Shown piece by piece: positions 1 through 5,686 of a DNA stretch of 5,846 nucleotides. Both the position numbers and the translations under genes were made by a program. The stretch is from Candidatus Tharpella sp. (GTDB lineage: Bacteria > Desulfobacterota > Anaeroferrophillalia > Anaeroferrophillales > Tharpellaceae), in assembly GCA_021163565.1 (NCBI GenBank), contig JAGGTT010000157.1, forward strand, positions 1 through 5,846. The letters run 5' to 3'. The stretch's first letter is position 1; each line of letters starts with the position of its first letter. Below the pieces are notes generated by a model. The model worked only from the letters and a program-made list of their open reading frames with translations, had not been told where the DNA came from and ran no database searches.

Positions 1-2
1 CC

Positions 3-812
3 GACAAATTTGTGGATGAATTTGAAGAGACTCTAAGCCACTATGATGAGCCGGAATATTTTGATGTCAGCAAACAATATTCGGTTGTCTACCAACGTTT
101 CTTAGAGCTTGACTTAAAAGATCGGCCTGCGATTCGCGGCCAGCTGGAAGGCCCTGTAAGCTTTGGTTTTTTTGTCAAAAACGAGAATGACCGACCGATT
201 CTATTTGATGATACTGTCCGCCCTTTTCTCTATGAGTTTATGGCTAAACGGGTCAACATCCAATTAAAACGGCTAAAAGAGAGGAACGCCAACGCCTTCA
301 TGTTTATTGATGAACCCGGTCTGCAATTCATTTTCAACGCCATGTCGGGCTACAGCGACGTCCTGGCCAAAGAGGATATGACCAATCTTTTCAATATGAT
401 AGAGCGCCCTCGTGGTATCCATCTCTGCGGCAACCCGGATTGGGATTTTCTCTTCGGCTTTGATATGGATATTGTTTCAATCGATCTCTATACCAACGCC
501 ATGATACTACCCCTCTATAAAAAATCGATCATCAATTTCATTGAACGCGGGGGCACGATTGTCTGGGGCGTGGTTCCGACCAATGTCGAGCCCTTCATGA
601 AAGAGAATCATGAAACCTTGATTAAACTGCTGGAAACAACTTGGGAAGGGCTCTACGCCGAGGGCCTGGATCGCGAACTGCTACTTTCACGAAGTCTTTT
701 GTCGCCGGCAACCTGCTGTCTGATTAATCCGGATAAACAGAAGACCGTCAACCAGGCTTTTACCAGCCTGATCAACCTCTCTCAATCACTGCGCGAAAAA
801 TACCGGCTTTAA
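3..812 (+). CDS. MetE-core / UROD-like methyltransferase, 5'-truncated by window edge
   Basis: Probable zinc-dependent methyltransferase of the cobalamin-independent methionine synthase (MetE C-terminal) / uroporphyrinogen decarboxylase-like TIM-barrel superfamily, expected in the cytosol. The frame is open to the left edge. Counting from a GTG at 12 as residue 1, the motifs in order are: GQLEGPVSF (43-51), matching the GPVT loop of MetE; IDEPGL (99-104), matching IDEPAL; HLCG with H137 and C139, matching the His-x-Cys zinc ligands; DIVSID ending at D158, where MetE has its zinc-ligand Glu; VWGVVPTN (184-191); and SPATCC with C235/C236, matching the last zinc-ligand Cys. The MetE N-terminal barrel cannot be judged because the gene is cut. 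I take the gene as partial, since no ribosome binding site precedes the GTG and family members are usually longer. It may be a folate-independent 'core' methionine synthase, but the methyl donor and acceptor are unknown. The superfamily is fairly sure; the exact substrate is not. Confidence 0.7.
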   Translation, partial: DKFVDEFEETLSHYDEPEYFDVSKQYSVVYQRFLELDLKDRPAIRGQLEGPVSFGFFVKNENDRPILFDDTVRPFLYEFMAKRVNIQLKRLKERNANAFMFIDEPGLQFIFNAMSGYSDVLAKEDMTNLFNMIERPRGIHLCGNPDWDFLFGFDMDIVSIDLYTNAMILPLYKKSIINFIERGGTIVWGVVPTNVEPFMKENHETLIKLLETTWEGLYAEGLDRELLLSRSLLSPATCCLINPDKQKTVNQAFTSLINLSQSLREKYRL

Positions 813-819
813 AAAAGCC
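805..819 (+). terminator. weak hairpin over the stop codon of the MetE-like gene
   Basis: GGCTTT (805-810) can pair perfectly with AAAGCC (814-819) around a three-base loop, and an AT-rich stretch with a short T run (824-827) follows. The stem has only three G-C pairs and no proper T tract. It may be a weak or leaky terminator or an attenuating structure between the first two genes, or it may be chance. The next gene starts only 30 bases beyond it. Confidence 0.2.
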
Positions 820-848
820 TCAATTTTATCAAGATTAAAAAACCGACC

Positions 849-2270
849 ATGAATATCAGCAGTATTATCGATTTAATCATAAGTACCAGCAGAAGCCCGA
901 TTCTAATTCGGCTGGTTAACCGTTTTGCGGTTAATAAAAACCGCATTCAACGAAAGCGACTTATTCAAGCGGTAACCAAGCATCTGCTGGCTGACTATGG
1001 CCGGGAAGGCATGTTCGGCGATCTCTCGGTATTTGAAGCTAAAAATTTACAGCTGATGCACGACAATCTTCTCTTACGCAAGCTCAAAAGCCGGGCTGAA
1101 GGCAGTGTTGGCGGACGCCATAAAAGACTTATAAATTCCATTAATAATATTCAGCAACGTACTGAAAAGCTTAAACAACTTGATGGCCCTGATGTTATAC
1201 GATTCCTCTCGTCTCTCTATCTCGAAGATATAGCTCCCGATTTCGACCCGGTGTTCCTGATCCTTTTCCGCTCCCTGGCAAAACGGCTCTTCAATAATTT
1301 CGTCGGCTCAATCCGGGCGGTTGAAACTGAAACCGGAACCATAAATGAACTTGCCAACCTGATTGGAAAAGAGCCGGTCTTTTTTATTGCCAATCATGTA
1401 TCCAATGCCGACCACCTGCCGATTCTTTTCGCCCTGAACCGGGCCGCCATTATCTCACCGGTAGTTATCGGCGGCAGCAATCTCTATCACGGCATCTCAA
1501 AAAAGATCCTTCCCAAAATTAATGTCTGCCAGATCAAACGAGATGATATGATCGAAAAAAAGATCAAGTGGCTTGGCAACCCTGTCTATATTGAGACGTT
1601 CAAACAACATAACCAGTATATGTGGATCCACAACGAGCCCTACCTCTTCTACCCCGAAGGTGGGCGCTCTCGCAACGGCAAGATCATGACTCCTAAAGTG
1701 GGAATCATCAAAAATATCTTCGAATTTGTCAAAACTGAACACCGCCAGGTTCACTTTATCCCGCTTTCAATCTCCTACACTTCGGTACCTGAAGATCTGG
1801 CCATTGAGGAGAGCCGCAAAGGGATAAATATCAGCTACAGCGATCTGATCCAGGAGCTGGCAAATCTCAATCGTGAATACGGCCACATTAAAGATACGGC
1901 CATCCACGTCAATCTAGGCCTACCCATAACTGTCACTCCGGACAATCTCCCTGACCTTGAAGAGTTCAGCTATGAATTGATGAACCGAGTTCGTGACGGC
2001 ATCCACCCGACCTCAACCTATGAGGTCGCACAGATGATTCTTTTTTACAGTGACTCCCTTGACACCAGTGAAGCGGATCGTTTTTCAGTTAATGATCTCA
2101 AAAATGCGAATCCTGACTACAGTACCGAGAGACTATCCAGCGCCATCGAGATTTTCACTGCTAAAAAATTTATCGCTCCGGCAAAAGAGCCTGATGTGCA
2201 TAACCTCTTTAACATCATAAATCCGGACATGCTGAGACAATATGCCAATCGCACCGAATGCGAATTTTAA
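849..2270 (+). CDS. PlsB-like glycerol-3-phosphate/glycerolipid O-acyltransferase
   Basis: Predicted acyltransferase of the PlsC/PlsB (GPAT) superfamily, which transfers a fatty acyl group from acyl-ACP or acyl-CoA to a glycerol-phosphate type acceptor at the inner membrane. The catalytic blocks are in order: block I NHVSNADH (182-189), the H-x4-D with H183 and D188; block II around QIKRDD (228-233), with R231 in place of the usual arginine; block III YPEGGRSRNGK (268-278), very close to the EGGRSRTG signature of PlsB; and block IV FIPLSISY (303-310). About 170 mostly helical, basic residues precede the domain and about 160 follow. At 473 residues it is far shorter than E. coli PlsB (about 800), so the symbol plsB is withheld. 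The start is the first ATG after an in-frame stop; no Shine-Dalgarno sequence is visible. It starts 36 bases after the MetE-like gene and ends 28 bases before the NFACT-R gene. The family is secure; the acceptor (glycerol-3-phosphate, dihydroxyacetone phosphate or another) is inferred. Confidence 0.85.
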   Translation: MNISSIIDLIISTSRSPILIRLVNRFAVNKNRIQRKRLIQAVTKHLLADYGREGMFGDLSVFEAKNLQLMHDNLLLRKLKSRAEGSVGGRHKRLINSINNIQQRTEKLKQLDGPDVIRFLSSLYLEDIAPDFDPVFLILFRSLAKRLFNNFVGSIRAVETETGTINELANLIGKEPVFFIANHVSNADHLPILFALNRAAIISPVVIGGSNLYHGISKKILPKINVCQIKRDDMIEKKIKWLGNPVYIETFKQHNQYMWIHNEPYLFYPEGGRSRNGKIMTPKVGIIKNIFEFVKTEHRQVHFIPLSISYTSVPEDLAIEESRKGINISYSDLIQELANLNREYGHIKDTAIHVNLGLPITVTPDNLPDLEEFSYELMNRVRDGIHPTSTYEVAQMILFYSDSLDTSEADRFSVNDLKNANPDYSTERLSSAIEIFTAKKFIAPAKEPDVHNLFNIINPDMLRQYANRTECEF

Positions 2271-2298
2271 TAACATATGAATATTATGCGTAAAAACT

Positions 2299-2694
2299 AT
2301 GAAAAAAAGAGAACCTAAGGTTTATGAATACCCGCTGGCAGGAGGCTGGACGATTATCGCCGGCCACAGCGACCATGACAATGACCGGCTCAGCCTGAAA
2401 ACCGCAAAACCGTATGAGTGGTGGTTCCATGTGCGTGGCATGCCCGGCAGCCACGTAATTTTACAGGCCCCGGAAGGAATCAAAGAGAGTCCCGATAAGG
2501 AGATGCTGGAACAGGCGGCCGCGGTTGCGGCCTGGCACAGTAAGGCCCGAAACGGTGGGATAGTACCGGTCACCGCAACCCTGGCCAAATTTGTCAGCAA
2601 ACCGCGCGGGGCTAAACCAGGAACGGTCGCCATTCGTAAAGAGACTGTGTTTAAGGTACGCCCCGGGCTACCGGCCGGCAACCCAGAAGAGTAA
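2299..2694 (+). CDS. stand-alone NFACT RNA-binding domain (NFACT-R, DUF814) protein
   Basis: A 131-residue protein that is essentially a single NFACT-R domain, the RNA-binding module also found at the C-terminal part of RqcH/Tae2/NEMF, the ribosome quality-control factors. Diagnostic features are WWFHVRGMPGSHVIL (41-55), which matches the family's W-x-H-x-(x)2-PGSHVIL core; an Ala-rich helix AAAVAAWHSKAR (73-84); and VSKPRGAKPGTV (99-110) followed by the closing strand ending KVRP. The FbpA-like N-terminal and coiled-coil parts of full RqcH are absent, so this is the stand-alone bacterial form and should not be called RqcH. A role in binding tRNA or ribosomal RNA is inferred from the domain; the target is unknown. 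ATG 2299 is the only ATG between the upstream in-frame stop (2278-2280) and the domain; it lacks a clear ribosome binding site. It follows the acyltransferase by 28 bases, and its 3' end overlaps the convergent DUF445 gene by 27 bases. Confidence 0.88.
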   Translation: MKKREPKVYEYPLAGGWTIIAGHSDHDNDRLSLKTAKPYEWWFHVRGMPGSHVILQAPEGIKESPDKEMLEQAAAVAAWHSKARNGGIVPVTATLAKFVSKPRGAKPGTVAIRKETVFKVRPGLPAGNPEE

Positions 2695-4290
2695 GACCTG
2701 CACCCCGCCGATCAAAGCTCCAACCAAAGCTCCGAAGATATTGATGTAAATGAAATGGTCTCGCATCACACTCAAAAGAAGCTCCTCCACCTTGATTACC
2801 GGCAGTTGATTAACCCGCTCTTCAACCACTCCTTTGATCTCAAACCGGCCACTTAAACGCGGCAGCTCTTCGACCAACTGCCGCCGGGCAAACTGACATA
2901 ACAGATCAACCAGCGGTTCATGCAGTGAAATTGGAAGGAAACGGGACAGGCGGCCGAGCTGATAATTCTTCAGCCATTGATTAAAACGAAGAGCCACAAC
3001 TACCGCCAGACGACGTTTCACCTGATTTGATTTAAGAGCCCGCAGAATATGCTTGGAAATATTCTCACTCATCCGACCCTCAGCATCTGTCACGCCGACA
3101 CCGGCCAGGATTTCAGCCAAAGGTTGATGCATGAACGGGCCGCAGAATTCCTCCAGCATTCGGGCCAGACGTGCACTCCACGTTTTCGATGTAAGCTGAT
3201 TCAGCAACTGGCCCTTGAGCAATCCCATTCCCTGACTGACCCGAACGAATGAAAAACGATCGGAGAGCGCCGCCGGCGACAAAGCCAGAAAAGCCGCCAT
3301 CCTTTCCGACAAAAGGTCAAAAACCTTCTCCTGCCACGCCGGCTGCTGCAAAGATATGGCAAGATCCTGAGCTACATCATCAACCAGTTTGTCAATTTTT
3401 TCCTTTATTTCATCATCTGACAAGGCAAAGCTTGTCAACAGGCGCTGCCAGAAGCCCATATTTTCGATATAGACATTGATACCTTTATGGAGCCGCCGCT
3501 TCAACCCGGCTCGAATATCCGGGTCATAGAGCAGGCGGCTGAACCGGGTCAAAAGATCCGGTAATTCACGATGTATCTCCTGCATAACCGAGGTTTGCAA
3601 CTGGGCCGGCAAAATTTCGCCGAGGGACTTTTCAGAGGTCATAAAATCATGAGTAATCCGGTCAATTTCTCCTCCGAGCCACTCCTGAATATAGTTTGAA
3701 GTTAACCCTTCCCGCAACAAATCCGGCAGTTTCAGGGAGAGTTCACGACGTAATTCTGCCGGTAGCAGATCATCCAGATCAGCAGCTAGCAGGCGTCTTG
3801 AAAACTCCTGGACCGGAGTCTTGATGAGCAGTTTCAAATCCGGGTGTTCTACTATCCAGTCAACTACGACGTAAGCTTGCCGCCAGCCCCGCCCCCACCA
3901 GCTTTCCCACGCTGAGGTAAATTTCTCCGGGATCAAACTTACCGGAGAACCCAGGTCTTTCTCCATAGCCTGCTGAGACTGCTCCGTCACCCAGCGAAAC
4001 AGAGCATCATCAACCGCCGGACTCTGCAGCTTCTCAAAAATAACGGCCCGGGTCAGAATATGGTCGCCAACCATATCACCAATCCGTCGGGCCAGATCCC
4101 GGCGCCGGGCCGGAATTATCCCAGGAGTCAAGGGTATGGCTATCCCTAAAAAATATTTTTTATGTAACGGCCGAAAGAGCATACGAATGGCGAGATAGTT
4201 GGTAAAATAACCGATTATCGCCCCGGCCACCGGCGGTATGAGATAGGGCCAGAAGGGAAATTCAGATAAATATGAAATATATTCCATCAA
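2668..4290 (-). CDS. DUF445 family membrane protein
   Basis: Membrane protein of the DUF445 family, which includes B. subtilis YheB and E. coli YjiN; its biochemical role is not established. Numbering is from the TTG start. A hydrophobic segment at about 14-36 runs into the family signature GYFTNYLAIRMLFRPL (27-42), followed by TPGIIPARRRDLARRIGDMV (55-74). A long, mainly helical and charged middle part follows. A second hydrophobic segment at about 514-536, rich in Gly and Ala, ends the protein. This gives a two-anchor hairpin with a large soluble part between the anchors. At 540 residues it is longer than the roughly 380-430 of YheB/YjiN. TTG (4290-4288) and ATG (4287-4285) are adjacent starts. 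AAGGAGA at 4308-4302 lies 11 bases from TTG and 14 from ATG, so spacing mildly favours TTG. It is transcribed alone, divergent from coaBC and convergent with the NFACT-R gene. Confidence 0.9.
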   Translation of the reverse strand: MMEYISYLSEFPFWPYLIPPVAGAIIGYFTNYLAIRMLFRPLHKKYFLGIAIPLTPGIIPARRRDLARRIGDMVGDHILTRAVIFEKLQSPAVDDALFRWVTEQSQQAMEKDLGSPVSLIPEKFTSAWESWWGRGWRQAYVVVDWIVEHPDLKLLIKTPVQEFSRRLLAADLDDLLPAELRRELSLKLPDLLREGLTSNYIQEWLGGEIDRITHDFMTSEKSLGEILPAQLQTSVMQEIHRELPDLLTRFSRLLYDPDIRAGLKRRLHKGINVYIENMGFWQRLLTSFALSDDEIKEKIDKLVDDVAQDLAISLQQPAWQEKVFDLLSERMAAFLALSPAALSDRFSFVRVSQGMGLLKGQLLNQLTSKTWSARLARMLEEFCGPFMHQPLAEILAGVGVTDAEGRMSENISKHILRALKSNQVKRRLAVVVALRFNQWLKNYQLGRLSRFLPISLHEPLVDLLCQFARRQLVEELPRLSGRFEIKGVVEERVNQLPVIKVEELLLSVMRDHFIYINIFGALVGALIGGVQVLLFWVAGR

Positions 4291-4301
4291 TCTATTTATA
4301 A

Positions 4302-4308
4302 TCTCCTT
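4302..4308 (-). promoter_or_regulatory. ribosome binding site of the DUF445 gene
   Basis: On the minus strand this reads AAGGAGA, a strong Shine-Dalgarno sequence. It is 11 bases from the TTG and 14 from the adjacent ATG, so it supports translation starting here but does not settle which of the two codons is used. Confidence 0.75.
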
Positions 4309-4388
4309 GTAATAGAGATAAAATTACGTTATGAATTTAAGGGTACGTTGAAAAATTGCCTTTTTAGAAGTGCAACTACCCGACAATC

Positions 4389-4418
4389 AGAATACTCTAG
4401 ATTACTGCCATACGTCAA
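4389..4418 (-). promoter_or_regulatory. candidate sigma-70 type promoter for the DUF445 gene
   Basis: On the minus strand TTGACG (4418-4413) and TATTCT (4394-4389) are separated by 18 bases. The -35 matches the consensus at five of six positions and the -10 at four of six. A start near 4382 would give a leader of about 90 bases before the DUF445 start codon. This was found by eye only; its position in a divergent intergenic region is right. Confidence 0.4.
4391..4406. promoter_or_regulatory. imperfect palindrome, possible operator
   Basis: AATACTCTAGATTACT is symmetric at 12 of 16 positions about its centre, with a perfect TCTAGA core (4396-4401). It overlaps the -10 end and spacer of the candidate DUF445 promoter and lies about 50 bases upstream of the coaBC start codon. 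A regulator bound here could affect both divergent genes. A symmetry of this size in AT-rich DNA can also be chance. Confidence 0.2.
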
Positions 4419-4441
4419 TCAACTTAGAACCACTAAATAAT

Positions 4442-4446
4442 GGAGA
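4442..4446 (+). promoter_or_regulatory. ribosome binding site of coaBC
   Basis: GGAGA lies 12 bases before the ATG at 4459, a slightly long spacing. There is an in-frame stop at 4438-4440, so ATG 4459 is the only sensible start. I see no convincing plus-strand promoter between 4291 and 4441. Confidence 0.55.
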
Positions 4447-4458
4447 CCATTTCGGCCT

Positions 4459-5664
4459 ATGCTGCAAGGAAAAGAGATCCTGCTCGGGGTCACCGGTGGA
4501 ATCGCCGCCTATAAATCAGTCCTGCTTCTGAGAGAGCTTACAAAATACGGTGCCAATGTCAATGTCATCATGACTAAAAGTGCTACCGAGTTTGTCGGAT
4601 CTCTAACCTTTCAAACCCTCTCCGGAAATCCTGTCACAACCGACATTTTCACCCTCTTCGCCTCATCTGAGATCGGCCATGTATCTTTAGCCAGCCGGGC
4701 CGACCTCCTGGTAATTGCCCCGGCAACCGCTAATATCATCGGGAAAATCGCCAATGGTATAGCCGATGATTTTCTGACTACGATGGTTATGGCCACTCGG
4801 GTTCCGGTTCTTTTCGCTCCGGCCATGAACACCAATATGTGGGCCAGCCGGGTAGTTCAGAGGAATATCAGTGATCTCAAGGAAATGGACTATAATTTCA
4901 TGGAGCCGGCTGAAGGTGAACTCGCCTGCGGCGTCGTCGGCCGGGGAAAACTTGCCGATATTGATGCCATCATGGACGAGATTAAAGCCCTTTTAAGCCC
5001 GAATGATCTGCAAGGAGAAAAGATTCTGATCAGTGCCGGTCCGACTGAAGAGGCCATCGATCCGGCCCGTTGTCTAACCAACCGTTCTTCCGGTAAAATG
5101 GGATATAATCTGGCCGCCGTCGCCCGCCGGCGCGGGGCCGAGGTTATCTTGGTCGCCGGCCCCTGCGCTGAACTTGAAAACTGGGGCATCAAAGTCATTA
5201 ACTGTAAAACTGCGCTTGAGATGGCAGATGCCATTGATCAAAATCTGGATGGCGTCACCTCGGTTATCATGGCGGCCGCGGTGGCCGATTTCAGACCGGC
5301 TGAACAGGCGGCGGAAAAGATCAAGCGGGATGGTAATTACTGTCTCGAGCTTGAGCCTAATCCTGATATTCTCGCCGGACTCGGCAAACGCCCTGACAAA
5401 CCTTTTCTGGTTGGATTCGCGGCGGAAACCAATAAATTATTCGACCACGCTCAAGGTAAAATAAAACGCAAGAATCTGGACATGATTGTTGCCAATGATG
5501 TTACCGCTCCCGGAGCCGGGTTCAGTGTTGATACTAATATAATATGTATTATCGACCGGGACGGCCAGATGACCGACTTTCCTTTAATGAGTAAAGAGAA
5601 TGTCGCCGGCGTCATCCTCGACCATATGCTGAAATTGAAAAAGAAGCGGCGGCTGCTGGCCTAA
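4459..5664 (+). CDS. coaBC: bifunctional phosphopantothenoylcysteine decarboxylase / phosphopantothenate-cysteine ligase
   Basis: Cytosolic two-domain enzyme of coenzyme A synthesis. The CoaB part joins 4'-phosphopantothenate to cysteine (CTP-dependent in bacteria), and the FMN-dependent CoaC part decarboxylates the product to 4'-phosphopantetheine. CoaC domain, residues about 5-180: GVTGGIAAYKS (10-20), catalytic H74 in IGHVSL (72-77), PAMNTNMW (121-128), and C157 in the flexible flap ELACGVVGRGKL (154-165). CoaB domain, residues about 187-395: SAGPTEE (192-198), N208 in LTNRSSGKMGY, AAVADFRP (273-280) with D277, K287 in EKIK, NPDI (301-304), and GFAAET (319-324). These match the E. coli residues H75, C158, N210, D279 and K289 with offsets of one or two. 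At 401 residues it has the usual full length, and no key residue is missing. The downstream glycosylase gene begins 22 bases after its stop, so the two are probably cotranscribed. Confidence 0.97.
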   Translation: MLQGKEILLGVTGGIAAYKSVLLLRELTKYGANVNVIMTKSATEFVGSLTFQTLSGNPVTTDIFTLFASSEIGHVSLASRADLLVIAPATANIIGKIANGIADDFLTTMVMATRVPVLFAPAMNTNMWASRVVQRNISDLKEMDYNFMEPAEGELACGVVGRGKLADIDAIMDEIKALLSPNDLQGEKILISAGPTEEAIDPARCLTNRSSGKMGYNLAAVARRRGAEVILVAGPCAELENWGIKVINCKTALEMADAIDQNLDGVTSVIMAAAVADFRPAEQAAEKIKRDGNYCLELEPNPDILAGLGKRPDKPFLVGFAAETNKLFDHAQGKIKRKNLDMIVANDVTAPGAGFSVDTNIICIIDRDGQMTDFPLMSKENVAGVILDHMLKLKKKRRLLA

Positions 5665-5686
5665 AAGTTAAACAGGTATTTTAAGA

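Noticed and set aside
810..851. The MetE-like and acyltransferase genes are in the same frame, with no further stop between 813 and 849, hinting at readthrough fusion
   Set aside because: A one-in-three frame coincidence over 12 codons is unremarkable, and both genes have normal family boundaries.
1497..1754. 85-codon open frame on the minus strand inside the acyltransferase gene
   Set aside because: It lies antisense to the catalytic blocks of the acyltransferase and shows no motif of its own.
2322..2681. 119-codon open frame on the minus strand inside the NFACT-R gene
   Set aside because: It is wholly antisense to a gene with clear domain motifs, has low-complexity Ala/Pro/Ser-rich composition and no recognisable family or ribosome binding site.
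3049..3479. Two short plus-strand open frames (3049-3252 and 3249-3479), nearly end to end
   Set aside because: Both are antisense to the helical body of the DUF445 gene, are Pro/Gln/His-rich, and have no family signature; their abutment is coincidental.
4297..4302. Perfect plus-strand TATAAT box
   Set aside because: There is no acceptable -35 element 16-18 bases upstream (GAAATA at 17), and it lies next to the start of the opposite gene, in AT-rich DNA where such a hexamer is expected by chance.
4325..4416. TACGTT/TACGTT/TACGTC short repeats at 4325, 4344 and 4411
   Set aside because: Six-base matches at irregular spacing (19 and 67 bases) are not convincing as operators or iterons.
2514..5282. 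A shared 12-base repeat GGCGGCCGCGGT at 2514-2525 and 5271-5282
   Set aside because: Both copies encode Ala-Ala-Ala-Val stretches in unrelated proteins with the same GC-rich codons; there are no flanking repeats or mobile-element signs.
4611..5464. Open frames at 4611-4835 (-), 4890-5234 (-) and 5174-5464 (+) within coaBC
   Set aside because: coaBC is intact with every expected motif in order, and these alternative frames are its shadows.
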